Assembly: GCA_023444055.1 (NCBI GenBank) | Contig: JAEZRV010000030.1 | Location: 1-6,859, forward strand | Length of the DNA stretch: 6,859 nt | Reading direction: 5' to 3' | Source of the DNA: Bacillota bacterium | GTDB lineage: Bacteria > Bacillota > Clostridia > Acetivibrionales > DSM-1351 | Shown here: piece after piece, positions 1 through 6,859 of the stretch | Position numbering within the stretch: position 1 is the first letter of the stretch | How the letters are laid out: each line of letters starts with the position of its first letter | The notes under the pieces: model-generated | What the model saw: only the letters and a program-made list of their open reading frames with translations | The model's database searches: none | Told to the model about the DNA's origin: nothing | Made by a program: the position numbers and the translations under genes

Positions 1-1
1 T

Positions 2-156
2 TATAACGCCTAGATTCAAAATGAAATTTTTCGATTGTAGAAAAATTTCATTACATCAGCGGCGTTTCATCGAGGCGGGAGATATTCTCACCGCCTGATA
101 ACCAAAGTGCTACCCGCCACTTATATAAGTGGGGGACATTTTCTTGCCTCGTTATA
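2..156. ncRNA. Candidate structured RNA, class not recognised
   Basis: This stretch has no convincing protein gene but is packed with stems. A closing helix pairs 2-8 with 150-156. Inside it are a 13-bp perfect hairpin (20-32 with 40-52, loop 33-39), a 10-bp hairpin with one bulged A (73-82 with 86-96), and a 9-bp hairpin with bulged G116 (113-122 with 127-135, loop ATAT). AACGCC (5-10) can also pair with GGCGTT (61-66), and AGGC (73-76) with GCCT (146-149), so alternative folds exist. The local GC content of the stems is well above the surrounding DNA. The stems carry no wobble pairs, so the transcribed strand is not decided. I tried the common riboswitch signatures, 6S RNA, tmRNA, SRP RNA and RNase P and none fits. 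A clostridial orphan RNA class such as the raiA motif, or the structured end of an IS200/IS605-type element lying to the left, are untested options. The left end may be cut by the window edge. Confidence 0.4.
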
Positions 157-157
157 T

Positions 158-188
158 AAAAAAGTAGGTTAGCCGTCGCCGACTAACC
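158..188 (-). terminator. Probable leftward Rho-independent terminator
   Basis: GGTTAG (167-172) and CTAACC (183-188) form a stem. Read leftward, the stem is nine continuous base pairs because position 173/182 is a U-G wobble, and the loop is the stable tetraloop GCGA. A run of six T (complement of 158-163) follows three bases after the stem. Read rightward, the same position is a C-A mismatch, the loop is not a stable type and no T run follows. The asymmetry favours function on the minus strand. No leftward gene lies immediately upstream; the nearest is the lipid kinase ending at 836. Confidence 0.5.
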
Positions 189-390
189 ATGTAAAGGGGG
201 TCAAAATGTATTTTGTGAGGTCAATAATATTTTAGCCAATAATACAAATATATATTCAAATCTTTTATAAAATTTTAATAATGCCACTATGTACCTAGAA
301 AATTTATTCTATAGTACACATTTAATACTAATATTTTTTTTGCTTTGGGTAAATAATAGGATTAGATTAACTAAAAGAGGTGTTTCAATA
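189..390. other. AT-rich spacer before the small ORF
   Basis: About 200 bases of AT-rich DNA. A purine run (AAAGGGGG, 193-200) lies just before an ATG at 206, but that frame closes after nine codons (206-235), so it is at most a leader peptide. Several TATAAA-like strings occur (for example near 262-275), but none has a convincing -35 partner at 16-18 bp, so I do not place a promoter. With 1-188 included, the first 390 bases hold no supported protein gene. Confidence 0.3.
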
Positions 391-636
391 ATGGAGTTAC
401 AAAATAACATAATAAATTCTGAAAATTTAAATGAAACTAATACACTAGAAATAGTTGAAAGCAAGCTTAAACCAGGTGAAACTCTAATACTTGATATAGG
501 TAATAATTATTTTCATCAAACTGACAATCTATATAATATCCTTACATCTAACGGTTATTGTGTAAGAAAAACCCTTGTTAATGGACGAAATCAGTTACTT
601 GTTTCTTTTAAAGACAATAAACACCAAATGTATTGA
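391..636 (+). CDS. Hypothetical small protein, 81 aa
   Basis: Function unknown. I chose the ATG at 391 because AAGAGGTG (375-382) is a good Shine-Dalgarno site eight bases upstream; the longer reading from ATG 289 has no such site. The protein is soluble and without a signal peptide or membrane segment from this start. An Asn-rich N-terminus (residues 1-16) precedes a short helix-like stretch, then KLKPGETLILDIG (25-37), a helix-like region (about 43-53) and two strand-like stretches (56-62, 67-72). The 'L-x-PGE-x-L-x-L' stretch followed by alpha-beta-beta recalls the second half of TusA/DUF2249-type small proteins, but the CPxP motif and first strand of TusA are absent, so this is only a fold-level impression. 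It is the only rightward gene in the window, convergent with the lipid kinase gene and lying between two structured stretches. Coding status rests on the Shine-Dalgarno site and the uninterrupted frame; homology was not recognised. Confidence 0.55.
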   Translation: MELQNNIINSENLNETNTLEIVESKLKPGETLILDIGNNYFHQTDNLYNILTSNGYCVRKTLVNGRNQLLVSFKDNKHQMY

Positions 637-652
637 TTAATAACATAGTTCA

Positions 653-769
653 TCAACACCCCTAGTCATAATTAAAAACGTTGAAAACTCTACTCTATTA
701 AGGAGTTACTATCGGCTGAAAAAATGATTTTCTATCAGTCGATAGTCAGGGGGGTTGACTTTTAATTAT
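653..769 (+). ncRNA. Structured RNA region 3' of the small ORF
   Basis: This begins 17 bases after the stop of the small ORF and has four helices when read rightward. Helix A pairs 653-663 with 748-758 (ten pairs, one A-G mismatch). A hairpin pairs 686-690 with 703-707. A 12-bp hairpin pairs 708-719 with 735-746; its G715-U739 wobble would be a C-A mismatch on the other strand, which argues for the plus strand. Helix B pairs 668-677 perfectly with 760-769 and crosses helix A, so A and B form either a pseudoknot or two alternative folds. It could be the 3' UTR or terminator of the small ORF (helix A is followed by CTTTTAATTA) or a separate RNA. No known class recognised. Confidence 0.4.
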
Positions 770-805
770 AAACCATAGGATTTTTTTATTAAAACTACGG
801 TTTAT
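768..805 (-). terminator. 3' hairpin of the lipid kinase transcript
   Basis: ATAAACC (768-774) pairs with GGTTTAT (799-805), and TAG (776-778) with CTA (795-797). Read leftward, the intervening 775/798 position becomes a U-G wobble, giving an 11-bp continuous stem about 30 bases after the lipid kinase stop codon. Read rightward it is an A-C mismatch. There is no proper T run after it in either direction, so it may protect a 3' end or terminate weakly. Confidence 0.3.
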
Positions 806-835
806 TTCAATTGCATATTCCAATAATTTAATACT

Positions 836-1738
836 TTAATAGTTAAAATCAACTATATTATGTGAAGCAAATACCTTCAACATTTTATTTTTAAATTCAA
901 TACTTGCTGGAAACAATTCTGACTTTTCCCCATCAACCGTTATTGCTATCTGATTTTTGCTTGAAATTTCACATTTCTTTGCTTTAAGCATAATTACATT
1001 CTTATCATTTACAGAATCTTTGCTCAATACTTTAAAGAAAATGCTAGCAAGGTTTATATTTGAACATTTTTTTACAAGAATAATATCCATATAACCATCA
1101 GTCAAATCAGCATCATTAACTAAATTAGGGATTCCAGCTGCCTGTCTACCATTAACTATTAAAAACAATAAAAACTTTCCCTCTATTGTTTGATCATCAG
1201 CAATCACTTTCAAATCAAAGCTTTTAATATTAGCTACTTCTGATAACCCTTTAAGATAGTATGCGAAGGGTCCGAAATTCTTTTTTAAGTCACTATTAGT
1301 ACTAAAGGAAACATCAACTAAATTTCCTCCTGCAAAAGTACTAAGGAAATATTGAGAATTGTTAATTAAACCCACATCACATTCTAAAATGTTACCTTCA
1401 AGTATTATATCAATACTTTCCTGTAAAGAGTTTATACCAATACATTTTGCAAAATCATTGCATGTTCCTGAAGGAATTATGCCAATTGGTATTTCAATAT
1501 TATTTTCAAGAATTATATTTGCTATAGAATTAATTGTTCCATCTCCACCAGAAGCTATTACAAAGTCATAAATACTAGAATTCAGTAGACTGGTAATATA
1601 ACTATTATCTTCATCAACCAATCTATATGGCTGGACAAGTATACCATCCTTCTGAAATGATGCCAATATGTAATCTAATTCATTAGGTATCTTATGCCCT
1701 CCTGAGACTGGATTATATACAAATAGTGCATTTTTCAA
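836..1738 (-). CDS. YegS/BmrU-type diacylglycerol (lipid) kinase
   Basis: A 300-aa lipid kinase of the diacylglycerol kinase catalytic family, the normal length for YegS/BmrU/DgkB-like proteins. These enzymes phosphorylate diacylglycerol or related lipids with ATP at the membrane face and recycle lipid by-products. Visible motifs: N-terminal NPVSGG (9-14), the nucleotide-binding signature GGDGT (64-68), GTCNDFAK (91-98), FAGG (135-138), LTDGYMD (212-218) and VDGE (268-271). No membrane segment or signal peptide is seen, as expected for this soluble, membrane-associated family. The start codon is TTG (minus-strand 1738-1736), chosen because AAAGGAGG sits seven bases upstream and the frame then opens MKNALFVYNPVSGG. 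The gene has its own upstream region (1754-1940), since the spore protein gene before it ends in a terminator. The exact lipid substrate cannot be told; members also act on undecaprenol, sphingoid or other lipids. Confidence 0.9.
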   Translation of the reverse strand: MKNALFVYNPVSGGHKIPNELDYILASFQKDGILVQPYRLVDEDNSYITSLLNSSIYDFVIASGGDGTINSIANIILENNIEIPIGIIPSGTCNDFAKCIGINSLQESIDIILEGNILECDVGLINNSQYFLSTFAGGNLVDVSFSTNSDLKKNFGPFAYYLKGLSEVANIKSFDLKVIADDQTIEGKFLLFLIVNGRQAAGIPNLVNDADLTDGYMDIILVKKCSNINLASIFFKVLSKDSVNDKNVIMLKAKKCEISSKNQIAITVDGEKSELFPASIEFKNKMLKVFASHNIVDFNY

Positions 1739-1745
1739 TGTCTGT

Positions 1746-1753
1746 CCTCCTTT
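1746..1753 (-). promoter_or_regulatory. Shine-Dalgarno site deciding a TTG start
   Basis: AAAGGAGG on the minus strand, seven bases before the TTG at 1738-1736. It is as strong as any in the window and there is no in-frame ATG at a suitable distance, so it settles the non-ATG start of the lipid kinase. Confidence 0.8.
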
Positions 1754-1797
1754 ATCAATACCTCAATACATACTAACTATTACTACATTTCTTATAC

Positions 1798-1819
1798 TAA
1801 TACATTTAAAAATGTAGTA
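1798..1819. repeat. Inverted repeat upstream of the lipid kinase
   Basis: TACATTTAAAAATGTA (1801-1816) is a perfect 7-bp inverted repeat with a 2-bp centre; two further pairs flank it after one mismatch. A third copy of TACATTT lies at 1784-1790, 17 bp from the left arm. It sits 60-80 bp upstream of the lipid kinase start, where an operator or promoter would be. No known repressor box was matched. The AT-rich context weakens the case. Confidence 0.3.
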
Positions 1820-1940
1820 TCAGATTTTTAAATGCAAATTAGTATTATTTTAAACTTCTACTATTAATTGCAATGTCTCTAACCCTTATAATAGATTAAT
1901 TCCCACACAAAATCAATCTCTAAAAATCCAATATCCTTAA

Positions 1941-1983
1941 ATTTATAAAAGCTACAGCAAGCCTAAATAACTCTTGCTGTAGC
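1941..1983 (-). terminator. Terminator of the spore protein gene
   Basis: GCTACAGCAAG (1951-1961) and CTTGCTGTAGC (1973-1983) form a perfect 11-bp GC-containing stem with an 11-base loop. On the minus strand it is followed at once by TTTTATAAAT. It lies 22 bases after the stop codon of the spore protein gene and separates it from the lipid kinase. Confidence 0.85.
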
Positions 1984-2005
1984 ACAACAACGCTAAACTA
2001 TTCTA

Positions 2006-2176
2006 TTATTGTTTGACACTTCTTTCAGCCATTTCAATTGCTTTCTTTACCATGTTTCCGCAATCTCTCGAAGTAACTGCTCCCCAGCCATCAGAAGAAA
2101 CTGTGTTGTAGACTCCAAGTTCTTTGGCAATTTCCTCTTTAAGGGCTTCTGACATCGTACTTTTGTGTCTACTCAT
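2006..2176 (-). CDS. sspF: SspF-like small acid-soluble spore protein
   Basis: A 56-aa protein that I recognise as an alpha/beta-type small acid-soluble spore protein, closest in pattern to Bacillus SspF. It shares with SspF the order MS-(D/E)-x-(L/F)-K then E-(I/L)-A-K-x-L-G-x-Y-x-TV (9-26), GWG (30-32) and RD-x-GNMVK-x-AIE-x-AE (37-51). These proteins coat and protect DNA in the dormant spore and are degraded at germination by the protease GPR, whose recognition region corresponds to KEEIAKE (13-19). The start ATG (2176-2174) has AAGGAGG seven bases upstream, and a strong terminator follows, so it is a single-gene unit. Cys39 stands where SspF has Ala, which is unusual for this family. Expression in the forespore under sigma-G is expected from the family; I could not place a clear sigma-G promoter. 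The assignment to the family is firm, the exact paralogue name less so. Confidence 0.88.
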   Translation of the reverse strand: MSRHKSTMSEALKEEIAKELGVYNTVSSDGWGAVTSRDCGNMVKKAIEMAERSVKQ

Positions 2177-2207
2177 GGTTGTGCCTCCTTTTTAGGCAAT
2201 GTTTTGT

Positions 2208-2258
2208 GCGTATCCAGTTCTCAGTAGAAAAATAATACGCTATTATTGCCCATAATAG
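2208..2258. repeat. Two small inverted repeats before the spore protein gene
   Basis: GCGTAT (2208-2213) pairs with ATACGC (2235-2240), and CTATTAT (2240-2246) with ATAATAG (2252-2258, loop TGCCC). They lie 30-80 bases upstream of the spore protein start, in its probable leader or promoter. They could be hairpins in the leader or protein-binding sites; nothing distinguishes the two. Confidence 0.25.
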
Positions 2259-2332
2259 ATTTATAAAGCGTACAAATTTATTTTATCCGTTCTGTAGATA
2301 ATTATTAAGGAAATTGTTTCTTATTACACAAT

Positions 2333-2615
2333 TAATCCACATTATACACACCGGTTTTTTATGGATAATTAATAATAAGTACTATATATTGGTTTAAGTA
2401 ATAATTATCAATAACAATATTTAGTATTTTGAAAATCTTAGTAAAAATTTTTATTCATTAATACTGCAATATGCACATTTTTGTATAACTTTGTGGATAA
2501 ATTGTTGTTTTAATAAAGTCGTAAACTAGCCTATTCTGAACACTTTTATGGATTACAAGTTTTTCTACTGTGTATAACAAAAAAAATCTGTGGATTATTT
2601 ATTAATTAATCCACA
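2333..2615. promoter_or_regulatory. Cluster of DnaA-box-like sites
   Basis: Nine-base sites matching or nearly matching TTATNCACA. Exact: TTATACACA 2342-2350, TGTGGATAA 2492-2500 and TGTGTATAA 2569-2577. One mismatch: TAATCCACA 2333-2341, TATGGATAA 2360-2368, TTTGTATAA 2480-2488, TGTGGATTA 2589-2597 and TAATCCACA 2607-2615. The left three and right five are separated by about 110 bp of very AT-rich DNA (2369-2479). The last two lie in the arms of the nad terminator. With 35% each A and T, I estimate about 0.03 exact sites expected by chance in 300 bp on both strands, against three seen. No other exact site was noticed in the window. The 458-bp gap 2177-2634 holds no other gene. Confidence 0.55.
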
Positions 2616-2616
2616 G
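2579..2616 (-). terminator. Terminator of the nad operon
   Basis: CTGTGGATTA (2588-2597) and TAATCCACAG (2607-2616) form a perfect 10-bp stem with a 9-base loop. On the minus strand it is followed by A and then eight T (2586-2579). It starts 18 bases after the nadC stop codon. Both arms also read as DnaA-box-like 9-mers. Confidence 0.85.
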
Positions 2617-2634
2617 TCCTTTTATGTATATTCT

Positions 2635-3471
2635 TTAATATATATTCATACTAATATCTATAGAATTAGCTGAGTGTGTAAGCTTTCCTATTGAAATAAT
2701 ATCCACACCAGTTAATGCTACATCATAGATAGTTTCTTCTGTCATATTACCGGATGCTTCAACTAAAGCTCTCTTATTTATTAATCTTACTGCCTCTGTC
2801 ATTTGTTCTGTTGTCATATTATCAAGCATTATAATATCAGCTTTACAGTCTAATGCCTCCTGAACCTCTTCAATAGACTCCACCTCTACCTCTATTTTTA
2901 CAGTATGAGGTATAGAGGCTCTAACACAATTAATCGCATTTGTAATACCACCAGCTGCTGCGATATGATTATCCTTTATAAGTACACCATCTGAAAGTGA
3001 AAATCTATGATTTGATCCCCCACCAGCACTTACAGCATATTTTTCAAGAAATCTTAATCCTGGTGTAGTCTTTCTCGTATCAGCTATCTTTACTGGAAGT
3101 TCTTTTACCTTAGATGCATATCTATCAGTCATTGTAGCAATTGCAGAAAGTCTCTGTAAAAAGTTTAGTGCTGTTCTTTCGCCTTTTAACAATGCTCTTG
3201 TTAATCCACTTACAGTTGCAATAATATCTCCCTTTTTTACCTTATCTCCATCCTTGACAAATGCCTTAAATTCTACATTACTATCTAGTATTTCAAAAAC
3301 ATATTTTACAACATCAAGACCAGCTATAACCGCATCCTGCTTTGCTAAAAATTCTGCCTTTGACATATCTCCTTCACTGATAATATTGTCAGTTGTAATG
3401 TCTCCTAATGGCATGTCCTCTTTTAGTGCATTCATAATGGTGTCATGTATATATAACTTGTCCAACTTCAT
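2635..3471 (-). CDS. nadC: Nicotinate-nucleotide pyrophosphorylase (carboxylating)
   Basis: Quinolinate phosphoribosyltransferase, 278 aa, the usual length. It joins quinolinate to phosphoribosyl pyrophosphate and releases CO2, giving nicotinate mononucleotide, the third step of de novo NAD synthesis in the cytoplasm. Family motifs in order: ERTALNFLQ (98-106), DTRKTTPGLR (131-140), GGGSNHR (150-156), KDNH (166-169), EVE (194-196), LDN (216-218) and EASGN (238-242). The conserved Arg, Lys and His residues that hold the two substrates are all present. I chose the ATG at 3471-3469, which overlaps the nadB stop as ATGA and has GGAGGGG just upstream. A start 14 codons earlier (3513) would overlap nadB by 46 bases and adds residues not typical of the family. 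The 4-base overlap implies translational coupling with nadB. Last gene of the operon, followed by a strong terminator. Confidence 0.96.
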   Translation of the reverse strand: MKLDKLYIHDTIMNALKEDMPLGDITTDNIISEGDMSKAEFLAKQDAVIAGLDVVKYVFEILDSNVEFKAFVKDGDKVKKGDIIATVSGLTRALLKGERTALNFLQRLSAIATMTDRYASKVKELPVKIADTRKTTPGLRFLEKYAVSAGGGSNHRFSLSDGVLIKDNHIAAAGGITNAINCVRASIPHTVKIEVEVESIEEVQEALDCKADIIMLDNMTTEQMTEAVRLINKRALVEASGNMTEETIYDVALTGVDIISIGKLTHSANSIDISMNIY

Positions 3472-5060
3472 TTTACCCCTCCATCTAATGTCTTTACTAT
3501 GTTTCTCTTCCAATTCAAATCATCAGACTTATCAAAATCAGACCTGTAATGAGCTCCTCTACTTTCATTTCTTTCAAGTGCAGATTCAATTACAAGTCTG
3601 GAAACTACAAGCATATTTGCCACTTCAAGCTTAACCAGACTAAAGCCTGCCAAACCATTATAATTTTCATAGATTTCATTGATAATGCCTGCTGCCTTCT
3701 TAAGACCTCGTTCATCTCTTATAATACCGACATATTTAGTCATTGTCTCCTGAATTTGTTGCTTCATATGTTTGAGGGTTACTTCATTCTCTAAGTTTAG
3801 CCAATAATTAACTTCTATATTTATTTCAGACTTATTTAATTTATTTTCCTTTGATGCAATTTTTCTAGCAATCTTCCTTCCAAATACTAAACCCTCAAGA
3901 AGAGAATTACTTGCCAACCTATTCGCACCATGTATCCCTGTACATGCTACTTCTCCACATGCAAATAAACCGCTGATATTTGTTCGTCCATCAACATCAG
4001 TTCTAATTCCACCCATACAATAATGCTCCGCTGGAGCAACAGGAATATAGTCCTTAGACATGTCAATGCCATATTCAAGGCATGTTTTAAATATATTTGG
4101 AAATCTCTCTTCAAGATGTTCTCTACTCTCAAAAGTAATATCAAGAAAAACATTCTTTTTATCGGTTATAGACATTTCTTTAAATATTGCTCTTGAAACA
4201 ACATCTCTTGGAGCTAATTCACCAAGTTTGTCGTACTTATGCATAAAGCGTTCGCCATTTTCATTTCTAAGTTGGGCACCCTCCCCACGAACAGCTTCAG
4301 AAATTAGAAAGCTTTTATCTTTAGGATGATATAGAACTGTAGGATGAAATTGGACAAATTCCATATCCATAGCTTCAGCACCTGCTCTTAAGCACATACC
4401 AATGCCATCGCCAGTAGCTACTTCTGGATTCGTCGTGTGTGAATATATTTGTCCAAATCCACCTGTTGCAATGACAACAGAATTTGCTCTAAATAACTTA
4501 ATGTTGTTTTCGAGTTCATCATAAACTATAACACCACAGCATTTACCTGATTCTACAATTAAATCTACTGCAAAAAATCTTTCATATATCTCTATATTAT
4601 CTTTATTTTGAGCTATACCTATAAGAGTATCACATACCTCTTTGCCTGTAGTGTCACCTGAATGTATTATTCTATTAACGCTATGTGCACCTTCTCTAGT
4701 AAGAGACAGCCCACGCCCACTCTTATCAAAATTAACACCTAACTTACACAACTTTTTTATGTTCTCAGCTGCTTCTTCTACTAGTACCCACACACTTTTC
4801 TGATCACATAAACCTGCACCTGCAAATAATGTATCTTTAAAATGCAATGCAGGCGAATCATTTTTCTCATCAAGTGATACAGCAATTCCGCCTTGTGCAA
4901 GTACCGAGTTACTAATGTCCAAGGTTTCCTTTGTAATTATACCCACCTGATAGCTTCCTGGTATTTCTAACGCTGTATATACACCAGCTATACCGCTTCC
5001 AATGATAATAACATCCTTATCAATAACTATAATACCAAGCTTTTTCGTATCCTCTTCCAT
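3468..5060 (-). CDS. nadB: L-aspartate oxidase
   Basis: FAD-dependent L-aspartate oxidase, 530 aa, within the usual 500-540 range. It oxidises L-aspartate to iminoaspartate, the unstable intermediate passed to NadA; in anaerobes fumarate can take the electrons. The FAD-binding GSGIAG (21-26) follows a short N-terminal extension. Further motifs of the succinate dehydrogenase/aspartate oxidase flavoprotein family are AQGGIA (55-60), TREGAHS (121-127), EFVQFHPT (234-241), SEAVRGEGA (254-262), ELAPRDVVSRAI (281-292) and EHYCMGGI (345-352), then CGEVACTGIHGANRLASNSL (368-387). The C-terminal helical domain ends with ESRGAHYRSDF (499-509), typical of the family. The aspartate-oxidase context (nadA, nadC) and the TREGAHS form separate it from fumarate reductase. 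Start ATG 5060-5058 has GGGGGA five bases upstream. The gap to nadA is 33 bases and the overlap with nadC is 4. Confidence 0.96.
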   Translation of the reverse strand: MEEDTKKLGIIVIDKDVIIIGSGIAGVYTALEIPGSYQVGIITKETLDISNSVLAQGGIAVSLDEKNDSPALHFKDTLFAGAGLCDQKSVWVLVEEAAENIKKLCKLGVNFDKSGRGLSLTREGAHSVNRIIHSGDTTGKEVCDTLIGIAQNKDNIEIYERFFAVDLIVESGKCCGVIVYDELENNIKLFRANSVVIATGGFGQIYSHTTNPEVATGDGIGMCLRAGAEAMDMEFVQFHPTVLYHPKDKSFLISEAVRGEGAQLRNENGERFMHKYDKLGELAPRDVVSRAIFKEMSITDKKNVFLDITFESREHLEERFPNIFKTCLEYGIDMSKDYIPVAPAEHYCMGGIRTDVDGRTNISGLFACGEVACTGIHGANRLASNSLLEGLVFGRKIARKIASKENKLNKSEINIEVNYWLNLENEVTLKHMKQQIQETMTKYVGIIRDERGLKKAAGIINEIYENYNGLAGFSLVKLEVANMLVVSRLVIESALERNESRGAHYRSDFDKSDDLNWKRNIVKTLDGGVK

Positions 5061-5093
5061 TTTTCCCCCTATTAACCCATATATGTCTAATAA

Positions 5094-6008
5094 TTATTTA
5101 CATACCTCTAACATCTTATTTAAACAATGGGATGCACGATTAATAATATCGTTATCTAAATTAATTTCATATCTCTTATTTTCTAATGCATCATGAACAC
5201 TTTGTAATGAAGTCTTTTTCATATTCGGGCATATAAGACCATTTGACATAAGATAAAAGGTCTTATTTGGGTTATCCTTTTTAAGCTGATATAAAACTCC
5301 CATCTCAGTTCCAATAATGAATTTATCATGTTCTGAAATATTTGCATAATCAATAATCTGTTTTGTACTTCCAGCAAAATCAGCAAGCGCTGCAATTTCT
5401 GGTTGGCATTCGGGATGAACAAGAAGTAGTGCATCTGGATGTAGTTCTTTTGCCTGTAAAACTTCTTTAGCCTTAATTTTATGGTGTGTAATACAATAAC
5501 CCTCCCAAAGAATAATATTCTTTTCAGGTACCATTTTAGCAACATAACTGCCAAGGTTTTGATCAGGAACAAATAATATATCCTTTTTGTCAATTGACCT
5601 TATTACAGATAAAGCATTTGACGATGTACAGCATATATCGCATTCTGCTTTGACTTCTGCACTAGAATTTATATAACATACAACGGCAGCATCAGGGTGC
5701 TTCTTTTTTGCTTCTCTAAGGGCATCAGCAGTAACCATATCTGCCATGGGACATCCCGCATTTATCTCTGGTAATAATACTGTCTTTTCAGGAGAAAGAA
5801 TTTTCGCACTTTCCGCCATAAAGTGTACTCCACAGAATACAATCGTATCCGCACTATTTGATGCACAAAATTGACTTAGTGCAAATGAATCACCAACAAC
5901 ATCAGCTATCTCTTGCACTTCATCTATCTGGTAATTATGAGCAACAATCACAGCGTTTTGCTCTTGTTTCATTCTATTAATATTACTTATTAATTTTTGT
6001 TTATCCAT
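5094..6008 (-). CDS. nadA: Quinolinate synthase
   Basis: Quinolinate synthase, 304 aa, the short form typical of many Clostridia and Thermotoga. It condenses iminoaspartate with dihydroxyacetone phosphate to quinolinate, using an oxygen-sensitive [4Fe-4S] cluster. The three expected cluster cysteines are visible: Cys86 in AGCPMAD, Cys172 in WEGYC, and Cys260 in LICPNMK. Other signature stretches are VIVAHNYQ (20-27), FCGVHFMAESAK (58-69), YINSSAEVKAECDICCTSSN (112-131), PDQNLG (148-153), VHPEC (197-201) and GTEMGVLY (233-240). The start ATG has AAGAGGT about six bases upstream. It is the first gene of nadA-nadB-nadC and follows a sigma-A-type promoter. No nifS-like or niaR gene accompanies the operon here, so cluster loading must come from elsewhere. 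Confidence 0.97.
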   Translation of the reverse strand: MDKQKLISNINRMKQEQNAVIVAHNYQIDEVQEIADVVGDSFALSQFCASNSADTIVFCGVHFMAESAKILSPEKTVLLPEINAGCPMADMVTADALREAKKKHPDAAVVCYINSSAEVKAECDICCTSSNALSVIRSIDKKDILFVPDQNLGSYVAKMVPEKNIILWEGYCITHHKIKAKEVLQAKELHPDALLLVHPECQPEIAALADFAGSTKQIIDYANISEHDKFIIGTEMGVLYQLKKDNPNKTFYLMSNGLICPNMKKTSLQSVHDALENKRYEINLDNDIINRASHCLNKMLEVCK

Positions 6009-6085
6009 TAATATACCTCTTATTTTTATTAAAATTCCATCAATATGTATTACAACCAGTCTAAATCAGTTGAAATACTGCATTT

Positions 6086-6114
6086 ATTTTAATACTTATA
6101 AATTGCTTTGTAAA
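6086..6114 (-). promoter_or_regulatory. Sigma-A-type promoter of the nad operon
   Basis: On the minus strand, TTTACA (6114-6109) and TAAAAT (6091-6086) are separated by exactly 17 bp. The -10 lies about 78 bases before the nadA start, giving a leader of roughly 70 bases. The promoter is framed by the inverted repeat GCATTTA (6080-6086) and TAAATGC (6111-6117), which may bind a regulator such as NiaR; I could not confirm a NiaR box. Confidence 0.6.
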
Positions 6115-6117
6115 TGC

Positions 6118-6733
6118 TTTTATGACAAAAGTTACACCTTAATAATAATGATATATATTATTTAGCTACTTTTTATATATTCTAATAAATATTTAAACTC
6201 AATCTTTGACACAGAAATTAGTTAAATCAATAATATTGGTATTCAATCCTGTATTATGTAAGCTTATCATTTGTTTAGCTATTACACATAAATTTATGCT
6301 AATCTTAAAGCTAAATTTATGTTAGTTTTTCAACACACTATATAAGTTTATACAAATTGGTCCAAACCAATATTGGACTCCAACATTCAACTACTGATTA
6401 TAATATTTTCTTTTCACTAGAGAACTCTGGTTTACCATCTGCCATTATTTCTTTTCTATTATGTCTTAAATATGATTAAAATATATATAAATACGTAAAA
6501 AAGTTATCATATTATCTTAAGGTATATTATGTTAGAAACTATAAAGTATAATAACAAATTTGTAATTTTAATTTATATAGATAACGTCTAAATTGGAATT
6601 TTTTACATACAAAAACGATGAAATCTGTGAAATATACTTAGATAGACTATTCCAGTCTGCATGTGATATTTTCGTCGGGAATTTAGGATAAATATAAATT
6701 TGTGACTACGTAGAACATTCGTATTTTTTACAT
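6118..6733. other. AT-rich intergenic region, no supported gene
   Basis: About 600 bases between the nadA promoter and the rRNA terminator. No protein gene is supported: the longest open stretches are under 30 codons. Visible items are one terminator-like hairpin (6286-6330); a palindrome CCAATATTGG (6367-6376); a loose inverted pair around 6616-6686 (CGATGAAA with TTTTCGTCG) enclosing a small hairpin AGACT/AGTCT; and a near-repeat of ATTTTTTACATA followed by CAAAA at 6598-6614 and 6723-6740. Two short minus-strand frames (near 6398-6445 and 6165-6225) have peptide-like composition and could be relics of lost genes, but in DNA this rich in AT that is weak evidence. Confidence 0.4.
6286..6330 (+). 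terminator. Terminator-like hairpin without a gene
   Basis: Positions 6286-6296 pair with 6312-6322 (11 pairs, nearly all A-T) and GCT (6298-6300) with AGC (6309-6311), with one bulged T. Five T follow three bases after the stem on the plus strand. No rightward gene precedes it, so it is either chance, a relic, or the end of an unrecognised small RNA. Confidence 0.25.
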
Positions 6734-6771
6734 AACAAAACAGAGTTCCAAGCTATTCACTCGGAACTCTG
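6734..6771 (-). terminator. Terminator of the rRNA operon
   Basis: CAGAGTTCC (6741-6749) pairs perfectly with GGAACTCTG (6763-6771), with two more pairs after an A-C mismatch, and a short loop. On the minus strand TTTTGTT follows directly. It lies about ten bases beyond the 5S rRNA 3' end, the usual place for an rRNA operon terminator. Confidence 0.88.
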
Positions 6772-6780
6772 ATATAATTC

Positions 6781-6859
6781 TGGCAGAGACTTACTTTCCC
6801 AGGCCGTCGCCAGCCAAGTATTATCAGCACTGAGATGCTTAACTTCCGTGTTCGGTATG
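6781..6859 (-). rRNA. rrf: 5S ribosomal RNA, 3' part (cut by window edge)
   Basis: The minus strand from the right edge reads CATACCGAACACGGAAGTTA, the highly conserved loop B/C segment of 5S rRNA, then a TACTTGG segment, then CCTGGGAAAGTAAGTC, the conserved loop E / helix IV-V region, and closes with CTGCCAG, the 3' strand of helix I. About 79 of roughly 117 bases are present; the 5' part lies beyond the right edge. The 3' end is placed at 6781 by the helix I sequence and may be off by one or two bases. It is the last gene of a leftward rRNA operon, or a lone 5S, since 23S would lie outside the window. Confidence 0.95.

Overview
This window is strongly AT-rich and reads as a Clostridium-like (Bacillota) chromosome. 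Genes have purine-rich Shine-Dalgarno sites, the NAD genes are in the order nadA-nadB-nadC, there is a small acid-soluble spore protein gene (so a spore former), and the right edge runs into a 5S rRNA typical of Bacillota. Species cannot be fixed from the sequence alone.

Layout, left to right. Positions 1-190 hold a compact block of strong hairpins that looks like a structured RNA or mobile-element end, with a likely leftward terminator at 158-188. A small orphan protein (81 aa, rightward) lies at 391-636, followed by a second structured stretch at about 650-805. All recognisable genes after that run leftward: a diacylglycerol-kinase-family lipid kinase with a TTG start (836-1738), an SspF-like spore protein (2006-2176) with its own terminator, and the nadA-nadB-nadC operon (6008 down to 2635). 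The operon has a good sigma-A-type promoter at 6086-6114 and a strong terminator at 2579-2616. The window ends with the 3' part of a 5S rRNA and its terminator.

How the genes work together: NadB oxidises L-aspartate to iminoaspartate, NadA condenses it with dihydroxyacetone phosphate to quinolinate, and NadC converts quinolinate to nicotinate mononucleotide. This is the complete de novo route into NAD. The lipid kinase and the spore protein are separate transcription units with no evident link to NAD synthesis.

Less ordinary signals: (i) about eight DnaA-box-like 9-mers, three of them exact TTATNCACA matches, in 283 bp between the spore protein gene and the nad terminator; (ii) the structured block at 1-156; (iii) a rightward RNA structure at 653-769 with two long helices that cross each other; (iv) an orphan small protein between the two structured blocks. 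Leftward orientation of the nad genes and rRNA suggests the replication origin lies to the right of the window, so the DnaA-box cluster is more likely a DnaA-binding or titration locus than oriC. None of these can be matched to a named system from sequence reading alone.
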